NCBI GenBank assembly: GCA_002255905.1
Contig: NKIN01000002.1
Coordinates: forward strand, 434,001 to 498,000
Length of the DNA: 64,000 nt
From: Burkholderiales bacterium PBB1
Lineage (GTDB): Bacteria; Pseudomonadota; Gammaproteobacteria; Burkholderiales; Burkholderiaceae_C
Direction of reading: 5' to 3'
A program made the position numbers and the translations under genes. Every line of letters begins with the position of its first letter. Within the stretch, counting starts at the first letter, position 1. This document shows, in pieces, positions 7,933 through 14,904 of this stretch. The notes beneath the pieces are model-generated. The model was given only the letters and a program-made list of their open reading frames with translations, was not told the origin of the DNA and did no database searches.

Positions 7933-8907
7933 ATGGAGGAGCGGCTGGCGTTTGCACCTTCCGCGGTGCGTGGGATCGCCCTTGACGCTGCAATGCATCG
8001 CGAACTGGCGTCGAGCCTGGATCACTTGATCGATGCCTGCGCCGCCGAAGCGCCGGACATCACCCGAGCGCTCGAATCGCCCCGTGCATTGCTGGCCGCG
8101 GGGCACGCCTTGCCTCCCTGCGCATTCGGTCTTTACTTTCAGTTGGCGAGTTCGCTCTTCGATGGCAATGAGCCCGCCTCTCGATGGGCCGCGGCGCAGC
8201 TTTCCGCGACTGTGCCCCGTCAGACGGGGTTGCAGATGCTAGGTTGGGGCAGCGCGCAATCTGCGGCATTGGAGACGGTGTTGGCGCTGCGGATGGGCGA
8301 TGATGTCCGTCAATTCGCGGACGTTTCGGAAGCGACTGTCCAGCAATTCGCAGCACTGGTCAAAGAAGGGCTGGCGCTCCTGCTGGCCGGAGCGCCCGAA
8401 CTGTATGGCGAGGTCACCGCGCTGCTTTCGGAGATGCTGTTCGCCCAGGCCCCACCCGGGGCCGTGTTGGAATTCGACGGTGCATCGCACTATCAGCTGT
8501 GGGGCCTGCTGCTGTTGAATCCCTCACACCATCGGACACCGCTGGCCGTTGCCGAGGTGCTGGCGCATGAGGCGGGCCACAGCCTGCTGTTCGGTCTCAC
8601 CATCGATGAACCGCTGGTGCTCAACGACGATGACGAGTTGTTCGTTTCGCCACTCCGACCTGACCCACGGCCCATGGATGGCATCTATCACGCGACCTTC
8701 GTCTCCGCCCGGATGGCCTGGACCATGGAGGCGCTGGCGGAGAGCGGTCTGTTGAGTCCCGAAGACCAGCAGCGTGCTCGCGACGAGGCCGCCAAGGACC
8801 GCATCAACTTCACGAATGGCTGGAAAACCGTGACTCAGCAAGGCCGCCTGTCGGCGACCGGTGCGCAAATCATGGAGAACGCTTACCGCTGGATGCGCCA
8901 CGGCTGA
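7933..8907 (+). CDS. HExxH-motif putative peptide-modification protein (aKG-HExxH-type peptide beta-hydroxylase family)
   Basis: 324 residues from ATG 7933; a longer in-frame extension overlaps the small peptide gene in another frame and is rejected. It contains HEAGH at residues 212-216, then SPLRPDPRP (239-247) and a further His at 253 (MDGIYHATF). HExxH, DPRP and the following His together are the pattern I know from the NCBIfam HEXXH motif-domain family (TIGR04267), proposed to hydroxylate RiPP precursor peptides. No signal peptide, so it is not an exported metalloprotease. The gene starts 41 bases after the 64-residue peptide, and its 3' end overlaps the convergent IclR gene by 38 bases. 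GTG 7909 is an alternative start. Confidence 0.75.
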   Translation: MEERLAFAPSAVRGIALDAAMHRELASSLDHLIDACAAEAPDITRALESPRALLAAGHALPPCAFGLYFQLASSLFDGNEPASRWAAAQLSATVPRQTGLQMLGWGSAQSAALETVLALRMGDDVRQFADVSEATVQQFAALVKEGLALLLAGAPELYGEVTALLSEMLFAQAPPGAVLEFDGASHYQLWGLLLLNPSHHRTPLAVAEVLAHEAGHSLLFGLTIDEPLVLNDDDELFVSPLRPDPRPMDGIYHATFVSARMAWTMEALAESGLLSPEDQQRARDEAAKDRINFTNGWKTVTQQGRLSATGAQIMENAYRWMRHG

Positions 8908-9718
8908 TGCGTCTGACATTGTTCTGCGGTGCTGCGTCCAACTGCACAGGCGTGCGCTGGTACCCCAAGGCGGCCGAGATCTGATCGGCCGTCTCGCGCA
9001 AGCGCTCCAGCCAGCGCTCCTCGAGCCGGTCTGCAGGCGCGGAGATCGACAAGCCAGCCACCAGCAGTCCCTGGTCGTCGTAGATGCCCGCGGCCATGCA
9101 GCGCACCCCCAATTCCAGCTCCTCGTCATCGCGTGCGGTGCCTCGTGCCAACACGGTCGACAGTTCTCGTTCCAGCACTGCGACCTCGGTGATGCTGTTG
9201 CGCGTATGCCCGATCAGCCCACTGCGGGTGGCATAAGAACGTACTCGTTGTGCGTCGTCCTGCGCCAGGAACAGCTTGCCCACCGAAGTCAGATGCAAGG
9301 GCGCCCGGCCACCGACAGCCCGCACCACCTGCATGCCCGAGCGCTCGCTGTAGGCGCGCTCGATGTAGACGATCTCGTCACCTTGTCGCATCGACAGATT
9401 GACCGGCTGCTGCGTCAGCCGGTGCAACTCTCGCATCGGACCGATCGCTGCCTCGCGCACATCCAGTCGCGCCTTGACCAGGTTGCCAAGCTCCAGAAGC
9501 CGCATGCCCAGGCGATAGGTCCCTGACTCCGGTCGGTCGACGAATCGACCCGCTACCAGATCGTTGAGGATGCGGTGCGCCGTAGAGGGGTGCAGCCCAG
9601 TCGTCTCACTGATCTGCTTCAACGGTACGGCGTCAGGGTGCTGCGCCAGAACATCTAGCACGGCGAAGCTGCGTGCCAGCACTTGCACGACAGGGGTGGC
9701 GTGATCAGGGCTTTTCAT
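8870..9718 (-). CDS. IclR-family transcriptional regulator
   Basis: DNA-binding regulator of about 282 residues. The N-terminal winged helix-turn-helix reads VPLKQISETTGLHPSTAHRI, followed by the wing (RFVDRPESGTYRLG) and the IclR effector-binding domain, with the usual SVGKLFLAQ and C-terminal MAAGIYDDQGLLVAGLSISAP. ATG 9718 (MKSPDHATPVVQVLARSFAV) was chosen because it starts just before the conserved Q-V-L-x-R-x-F helix. The gene stands alone and its regulon is unknown. An inverted repeat just upstream (9736-9766) may be its own operator. Its last 38 bases are antisense to the end of the HExxH gene. Confidence 0.92.
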   Translation of the reverse strand: MKSPDHATPVVQVLARSFAVLDVLAQHPDAVPLKQISETTGLHPSTAHRILNDLVAGRFVDRPESGTYRLGMRLLELGNLVKARLDVREAAIGPMRELHRLTQQPVNLSMRQGDEIVYIERAYSERSGMQVVRAVGGRAPLHLTSVGKLFLAQDDAQRVRSYATRSGLIGHTRNSITEVAVLERELSTVLARGTARDDEELELGVRCMAAGIYDDQGLLVAGLSISAPADRLEERWLERLRETADQISAALGYQRTPVQLDAAPQNNVRRISRGASSGKRSP

Positions 9719-9735
9719 CCCGCGCATTCTCCCTG

Positions 9736-9766
9736 CATTCCGGAGCACTTTTTGTATGACGGAATG
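9736..9766. promoter_or_regulatory. Inverted repeat upstream of the iclR-type gene, candidate autoregulatory operator
   Basis: CATTCCG (9736-9742) and CGGAATG (9760-9766) form a perfect 7-base inverted repeat with a 17-base AT-richer spacer, 18 bases before the regulator's start. Its location and palindromic form suit a dimeric IclR-type repressor; binding is not shown by sequence alone. Confidence 0.4.
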
Positions 9767-9799
9767 ATCGCTGACATCCAGCCAGGCGATGCGTGGGCA

Positions 9800-9823
9800 A
9801 CGCCTGCACGACCTTGCAGGCGT
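9800..9823. repeat. Stem-loop between the SRPBCC gene and iclR gene
   Basis: ACGCCTGCA (9800-9808) and TGCAGGCGT (9815-9823) make a perfect 9-base stem with a 6-base loop, 6 bases after the stop of the minus-strand SRPBCC gene. No T run follows on either strand, so it is not a standard intrinsic terminator; it could protect the mRNA 3' end. Confidence 0.5.
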
Positions 9824-9829
9824 GCTGGG

Positions 9830-10276
9830 TCAGCCGGGGAGATCGGGCTCGACCAGCGTTGCCAGTTGTGCCAACGACTCCTGCCAGCCCAGGTAGCACA
9901 TCTCCAGTGGAATGATGTCGGGAATCCCGTCCTGCACGATGCTGACGTCCGTGCCGCACAGCACGGGCTTCAGCGCCACCGACACCGTCAGCACACCTGG
10001 CAGGTTTGGATCGTCGAACTGATCGGTGTAGCGAATCAGCTCGTTGGGCACCAGTTCGAGGAACTCGCCGCCGAATGAGTGCGCATGTCCTGACGCGAAG
10101 TGGCGAAAGGACATCCTGAACTTGCCTCCGGCCCGAGCGTCCATCAGATGCACCTGGCAGGTGTGACCGTAGGGTGGGAGCCACTTGGCAAGCGCATCCG
10201 ATTCGACGAACGCGCGATAGACCCTTTCGGGCGCGGTACGAAGTACGCGGTGGAGCTGGACGCTGCGTGAGGACAT
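9830..10276 (-). CDS. SRPBCC / AHSA1-family protein (START-like lipid or ligand binding fold)
   Basis: 148 residues spanning one activator-of-Hsp90-ATPase-1-like (SRPBCC) domain. The typical opening is ERVYRAFVESDALAKWLPP, with a central VHLMDARAGGKFRMSF strand and FLELVPNELIRYTDQFDD, and the family C-terminal WQESLAQLATLVE helix. Such proteins bind hydrophobic ligands or act in stress or detoxification; no specific ligand can be deduced. It is cytosolic, with no signal peptide. ATG at 10276 fits the domain start. It stands alone, on the same strand as iclR, and is not obviously in an operon. Confidence 0.85.
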   Translation of the reverse strand: MSSRSVQLHRVLRTAPERVYRAFVESDALAKWLPPYGHTCQVHLMDARAGGKFRMSFRHFASGHAHSFGGEFLELVPNELIRYTDQFDDPNLPGVLTVSVALKPVLCGTDVSIVQDGIPDIIPLEMCYLGWQESLAQLATLVEPDLPG

Positions 10277-10486
10277 GCCGATTTCCCTTTCAGATCCCTG
10301 CGGTGGCGGAGCAACGGCCGCGGGCGGTCGACGTGTGGAATGTAGCGGCGTTTGAGCGGTCGACCTGGTTGGTATCGCCCTCGGATGAGGCCTGCCGTCG
10401 AGTGGCGCTGGACAGCGGCGCTGTTAATGTCCGGTCTGGTGGATCACTGCCGTCCTGGGTGGCGGAACACGTGCATGTCGAGGAAC

Positions 10487-11644
10487 ATGAATTCCGCGAA
10501 GAACCGTGCTGACTGCCAGCGTCTCAGGCGCTGGTGCCGAGCCGGCGTGCTGCTCGCCGGTCTGATGCAGGCGGCGGGGACGGCATTTGTGTGGGCTGCG
10601 CCGGAACCAGTACCGCCGAGCACGGCGCTGCAGGCGGACGCGCTGTCGCGTCACGCCCTGCAGGTCACCGCACCGCGCGTCAACGATCGGCTGACGTCCC
10701 GCGAGCTCGGGCTGGTGATCAACACCAATGATCCGTACTCGATCGCGGTCGGCGAGTTCTACCGCGAGGCGCGACAGCTGACAGACGCGCAGGTGCTGCG
10801 TGTCGAGCTGCCGCGACGAGCCGAGCTGACGCCCGAGGAGTTCGAGGCGCTGCAGGCGCGCATCAATTCGTTTTTCGGCCCCGACATCCAGGCACTGGCC
10901 CTGGCCTGGGTCGAGCCGTTCGCCGTGGCCTGCAACTCGATCACTGGGGCGCTGGCGCTTGGCTATGACGCGGCGCTGTGCTCGAAGTCGTGCGCCCCCT
11001 CGCGATCCTCGCGCTACTTCAACTCAGCCACCGCACGGCCGTACACCGATCTGCAACTGCGGCCCTCGATGCTGCTGGCCGCGAAGGATGTGGCAATGGC
11101 CGAGGCGATGATCCAGCGAGGCGTGGCGTCCGATCACACCTTGGGTCTGCGCGGTGCGCCTGATGTGCATGCCCATTACCTGATCACTGCCGACAAGGCG
11201 CGCAGCGCGCGGGCGCCGTTGTTTCCCGCGCCAGGTCGCGTCAAGGGTTTCGGTGTCGACATCCATGTCGACGAAGCCGAGGTGCTGCAAGGTGCCGAGC
11301 GTTTGCTGCTTTACGAGACAGGCAAGGTGAAGGTCGAGCAGCTGGACACGCTGCACTGGGTGCCCGGCGGTCTGGGTGATCACCTCACCTCGTATGGCGG
11401 TCGACTCGATGGCAAATACGGACAGATGAGCTCACTGGAATGGATCGCCTCCGGGGCCACCGGCAGCTACGGCACGGTGTCGGAGCCTTGCTCACATCCG
11501 CAGAAGTTTCCACATCCGCAGATCGTGCTGCTGCACTATGTGCAGGGCGCCACGCTGATCGAAGCCTATTGGAAGAGCGTCGCGTGGCCGCAGCAGGGCT
11601 TGTTCATCGGTGAGCCGCTGGCCGCACCTTTCCCCTTGCGCTGA
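10487..11644 (+). CDS. Secreted TIGR03790-family protein of unknown function
   Basis: About 385 residues. A signal peptide is evident (RRWCRAGVLLAGLMQAAG..., cleavage near AFVWA-AP). The mature protein begins a domain with LVINTNDPYSIAVGEFYREARQL, the opening I associate with the TIGR03790 family, which has a sporadic distribution and no known function. Other marks are GYDAALCSKSC, a region around RPSMLLAAKDVAMAEAMIQRG and a C-terminal HYVQGATLIEAYWKSV. ATG 10487 has GAGG four bases upstream; ATG 10475 in frame is possible. It is convergent with hpnE, 28 bases apart. The 210-base gap before it holds a GCGGTCGAC direct repeat (10324 and 10356) but no clear promoter. Confidence 0.8.
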   Translation: MNSAKNRADCQRLRRWCRAGVLLAGLMQAAGTAFVWAAPEPVPPSTALQADALSRHALQVTAPRVNDRLTSRELGLVINTNDPYSIAVGEFYREARQLTDAQVLRVELPRRAELTPEEFEALQARINSFFGPDIQALALAWVEPFAVACNSITGALALGYDAALCSKSCAPSRSSRYFNSATARPYTDLQLRPSMLLAAKDVAMAEAMIQRGVASDHTLGLRGAPDVHAHYLITADKARSARAPLFPAPGRVKGFGVDIHVDEAEVLQGAERLLLYETGKVKVEQLDTLHWVPGGLGDHLTSYGGRLDGKYGQMSSLEWIASGATGSYGTVSEPCSHPQKFPHPQIVLLHYVQGATLIEAYWKSVAWPQQGLFIGEPLAAPFPLR

Positions 11645-11672
11645 ATGACCTGCGCAGGGGCGCGGTACGGGC

Positions 11673-12965
11673 TCACGCGTTGCGCCAGGTCCGCGCGGCA
11701 TGCACACCTGAGCGCACTGCGCCTTCCAGTGTGGCGGGGTAGGGGCCTTCGATATAGTCGCCCGCAGCCATCAGGCCAGCGGTGATGCGCGGAGGTGGGC
11801 GCTGCAGGCGCGGCTTGCAGCGGAAGGTGGCGCGCTTCTCGTTGAATACCCGCAGCGTCTGCGGTGGTGTCCGCAGATGTGCAGCCAACTGTGCATTCGC
11901 CTGTGTCAACACGGCATGCGCGGTCGCGTCGGGGCCCGCCTCGACCCAGGGCTCTGCGGCGCTGATGACGAAGCTCAACAGGCCGTCGCGACCGCTCAGC
12001 CAGCCGTGATCGAAGACGAACTGTGCCGGGCCGTGCGGCGCATCGGCACGCAGTACCGTCATCGGTTGCGGCAGCCGCGTGCCCTGTGACATCGCGTACA
12101 CCGTGACGATGGGCTCGTACCACAGCGCGGCAGCGCAGCGACCCCACAGCGGTGCGTGGGCACGTGCGAGCCGGCCGGCTTCGCTGGCGGTGCAGGCCAG
12201 CACCACCCCGTCGAACGGTTCGCCATCGACCTGCCACCACGCGCCTTCGGATTCAAGATTCATGATGCGTCGAGAGGTCAGCACGCGAGCGCCACGCTGC
12301 GTCAGCCATTGCCGCGCAGGTTCGGGCAGCAGTTCGCCCAGCGGCTGGCGCGGCAGCAGCAGATCTGCGGAGCCAGGCCCGGAGAACATCGCGTCGTGCA
12401 GCACGCGCAGGAACACGCGTGCGCTGGCCTGCGGGGCAGGCGTATTGAGTGCCGAGACGCACAGTGGCTCGATCAGATCTCGCTGCACTGCCTCAGGCAG
12501 GTCAGAGCACAGGCTGCTGACGGTCAGGTCAGAGCGGCAGGTGAAGCCGATGCTGGCCCAGTAAAGCGCTTTCAACAACAGCGCCGAGCGTTCGCGCAGC
12601 GTCCAGCCACGATGTGCCAGCACGCCACGGGCGAATGACAGGATCGGCGGGCCACTGGGCAGCCGAAGCCCGACACCCTGGGTGTCGACCAGGGCCAGTG
12701 CGGTGCGCATCATGACGGCCGTGCTGTCGACGCCGAGCTGTCGCATCAGGCGCAAGGTCTCGCTGTAAGCGCCGATCAGGATGTGCTGGCCGTTGTCCAG
12801 CGCTGGCTCGACCTGGCTGACACTGCGGGCGCGCCCACCGAGCGTGGGTGCCATCTCGAACAGCGTCACCTGATCGCCGAGCATGGTGGCTTCCACCGCA
12901 GCGGCCAGCCCGGCCCAGCCCCCGCCGATCACCGCCAGCCGGCGGCCTGTCGAGGCGCGGTCCAA
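11673..12965 (-). CDS. hpnE: Hydroxysqualene dehydroxylase
   Basis: FAD-dependent amine-oxidase-like enzyme that reduces hydroxysqualene to squalene, the last step of the HpnCDE route. The N terminus carries the dinucleotide motif VIGGGWAGLAAAVEA and LFEMAPTLGGRARSV, with an FAD-binding segment near the C terminus (GLMAAGDYIEGPYPATLEGA). At 430 residues it is normal for the family. The ATG at 12965 directly abuts the stop of hpnD, so the two are translated from one message. It is the last gene of the minus-strand hpnC-hpnD-hpnE operon. Confidence 0.95.
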   Translation of the reverse strand: MDRASTGRRLAVIGGGWAGLAAAVEATMLGDQVTLFEMAPTLGGRARSVSQVEPALDNGQHILIGAYSETLRLMRQLGVDSTAVMMRTALALVDTQGVGLRLPSGPPILSFARGVLAHRGWTLRERSALLLKALYWASIGFTCRSDLTVSSLCSDLPEAVQRDLIEPLCVSALNTPAPQASARVFLRVLHDAMFSGPGSADLLLPRQPLGELLPEPARQWLTQRGARVLTSRRIMNLESEGAWWQVDGEPFDGVVLACTASEAGRLARAHAPLWGRCAAALWYEPIVTVYAMSQGTRLPQPMTVLRADAPHGPAQFVFDHGWLSGRDGLLSFVISAAEPWVEAGPDATAHAVLTQANAQLAAHLRTPPQTLRVFNEKRATFRCKPRLQRPPPRITAGLMAAGDYIEGPYPATLEGAVRSGVHAARTWRNA

Positions 12966-13817
12966 TCAGCGGCCCTGCCAGTGGGTGCGCAACGCGATCC
13001 ACAGCTTGCGCACGGGTGTGAGCGAGGTGCGCTGGTGCAGCACCTGAAAGCCATCTGCCTCGATCTCACGCAGCAGGCTGCGGTAGATGTTGGCCATCAT
13101 CAGCCCCGGCTTCTGTGGCTGGCGGTCTACATCGGGCAGCAGCGCCATCGCCTCGTCGTAGGTCTGGTGTGCCCGCTCGGCCTGAAAGCGCATCAGTGCG
13201 GTGAAGCGGTCGCTGTAGCCATAGGGTGCGGTGCGAAGAAGCAGTTCGTGGGCCTTGACATCGAAGCGCTGCAACTCCGACACCGGCAGGTAGATGCGGC
13301 CGCGCCGCGCGTCGTCGCCGACGTCGCGGATGATGTTGGTGAGCTGCATCGCCAGGCCGAGCTTGTGGGCGTACTGGACTGTGGCGTCGCTGCTGCGTCC
13401 GAAGATGCTCGATGCCACCTCGCCGACGATGCCGGCCACCAGATGGCAATAGCGGGCCAGACCCGGGAAATCGAGGAATCGGGTCTGCTCCAGGTCGATC
13501 TGGCAGCCATCGATCACCGCCTGCAAGTGCCTGGCCTCGATCGAGAACGGCTCGGTGTGCGGCATCAGGGCCTTCATCACCGGATGGCTCGGTCGCCCGG
13601 CAAAGGCGTTCGCCACCTCGCCTCGCCACCAGGCCAGTTTCGTGGCCGCAACGCCGGCGTCGCTGGTCTCGTCGACCACGTCGTCGACCTCTCGACAAAA
13701 GGTATAGAACGCCGTGATCGCAGCGCGCCGCGGCGGCGGCAGGAACAGGAAGGCGTAGTAGAAACTCGAGCCGCTCTTGGCGGCCTTGTCTTGCACGTAT
13801 TGTTGTTCTGGCGTCAT
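12966..13817 (-). CDS. hpnD: Presqualene diphosphate synthase
   Basis: Squalene/phytoene-synthase-fold enzyme that joins two farnesyl diphosphates into presqualene diphosphate. Both Asp-rich Mg/diphosphate motifs are present: REVDDVVDE near residue 40 and NIIRDVGDDARRGRIYLP in the middle. Start chosen at ATG 13817 (MTPEQQYVQDKAAKSGSSF), which overlaps the hpnC stop as ATGA; the longer frame reads back into hpnC. 283 residues. It works with HpnC and HpnE encoded on either side. Confidence 0.95.
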   Translation of the reverse strand: MTPEQQYVQDKAAKSGSSFYYAFLFLPPPRRAAITAFYTFCREVDDVVDETSDAGVAATKLAWWRGEVANAFAGRPSHPVMKALMPHTEPFSIEARHLQAVIDGCQIDLEQTRFLDFPGLARYCHLVAGIVGEVASSIFGRSSDATVQYAHKLGLAMQLTNIIRDVGDDARRGRIYLPVSELQRFDVKAHELLLRTAPYGYSDRFTALMRFQAERAHQTYDEAMALLPDVDRQPQKPGLMMANIYRSLLREIEADGFQVLHQRTSLTPVRKLWIALRTHWQGR

Positions 13818-14668
13818 GCGGTTTTTCGGGTCAAGGTCGTCGTAGTGGCACGCATCCGGGCGGCACGCCACAGCAGCAGCGGTGCGTCGGCTTTGCCGAT
13901 GCGCGGACGCTGCTGCAGCGTCGCGTAGTCCATGTGTTCGATCTTGTCGGCAATGCGCAAACCGCCTTGCACCACCAGACGCAATTCCCAGCCAGCGCGT
14001 CCGGCCACGCGGTGCACCAGCGGTGCGCCCTGCAGCATCAGCGTGCGCGCCCAGGCCGTCATCTCTGCGATCAGGCCGCGCGTGGCCGGGCTGTCCTGTC
14101 GGGCGAGCAGGCTCTCCACCGACAGGCCGTGCGACGCGATGTCGGCCAGCGGCAGGTACAGGCGGCCGCGCGCGGTATCGATGCCCACGTCCTGCCAGAA
14201 ATTGATGAGTTGCAAGGCGGTGCAGATCGCGTCCGACTGCGCGAGTGACTCCGCGTCGCTGACCCCGTAGAGATGCAACAGCAGCCGACCGACCGGGTTG
14301 GCCGACCGGCTGCAGTAGTTCAGCACCTCGGCCCGGTCGGCGTAGCGGGTCTTGACGACGTCCTGTTCGAAAGCGCTGAGGAGATCGGCCAGCAGGGCGA
14401 CGGGCAAGTGATGACGGGCCATCGCCTCGCTCAGGGGTCCGAATACCGTCTGCCAGCGCGGCGAGGGGGTATTGCCTGCGGCGACGGTGGCCAGGTCGGC
14501 GCGGTAGGCGGACAAGTCGGCCAATCGCTGCGCGGCAGGTGCATTGCCCTCGTCGGCAATGTCATCGGCTGTTCTGGCGAACCAGTAGATGGCCGCGACC
14601 GTCCCCCGCAGCGGGGCGGGGCACAGCCACGAAGCGACGGGGAAATTTTCGTAGTGCTCAACGCTCAC
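13814..14668 (-). CDS. hpnC: Squalene synthesis protein, hydroxysqualene synthase
   Basis: Converts presqualene diphosphate to hydroxysqualene. Also of the squalene/phytoene synthase fold, with ARTADDIADE and NFWQDVGIDTARGRLYLP as its two Asp-rich motifs. Start set at GTG 14668 (VSVEHYENFPVASWL), which matches the usual HpnC N terminus; an ATG at 14701 would add 11 residues. First gene of hpnCDE. No squalene-hopene cyclase gene is in the window, so the product pathway (hopanoids or other) cannot be read from here. Confidence 0.93.
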   Translation of the reverse strand: MSVEHYENFPVASWLCPAPLRGTVAAIYWFARTADDIADEGNAPAAQRLADLSAYRADLATVAAGNTPSPRWQTVFGPLSEAMARHHLPVALLADLLSAFEQDVVKTRYADRAEVLNYCSRSANPVGRLLLHLYGVSDAESLAQSDAICTALQLINFWQDVGIDTARGRLYLPLADIASHGLSVESLLARQDSPATRGLIAEMTAWARTLMLQGAPLVHRVAGRAGWELRLVVQGGLRIADKIEHMDYATLQQRPRIGKADAPLLLWRAARMRATTTTLTRKTA

Positions 14669-14717
14669 GGCGCATATTGTCCATGCAGCTGCGACTCTCA
14701 CGGTTAAACTCGTGGGC

Positions 14718-14736
14718 TTTCCGCGGTGCGCGGAAA
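14718..14736. repeat. Perfect short hairpin between hpnC and tRNA-Leu(UAG)
   Basis: TTTCCGCG (14718-14725) and CGCGGAAA (14729-14736) form an 8-base stem over a GTG loop. It lies in the divergent spacer between the hpnCDE operon and the tRNA gene. No T run follows on either strand. Role unknown; an operator or processing stem is possible. Confidence 0.5.
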
Positions 14737-14782
14737 CTCGAGTCTGATGGAAGCGCGTGCTCCTGTCGTTTGAATCGGCCCC

Positions 14783-14869
14783 GCGCGGGTGGCGAAATTG
14801 GTAGACGCACCAGGTTTAGGTCCTGACGCCAGCAATGGTGTGCGGGTTCGAGTCCCGCCCCGCGCACCA
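14783..14869 (+). tRNA. tRNA-Leu(UAG)
   Basis: 87 bases with encoded CCA. Acceptor stem GCGCGGG pairs with CCCGCGC, T arm is GCGGG-TTCGAGT-CCCGC, and the long variable arm of a class II tRNA is present. The anticodon loop TTTAGGT gives anticodon UAG, which reads CUA codons, including the rare CTA in the leu leader peptide of this window. It lies 35 bases upstream of tig. Confidence 0.97.
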
Positions 14870-14904
14870 GCCACAACACAACGTTCATAGAAAGTTTTCA
14901 GATC

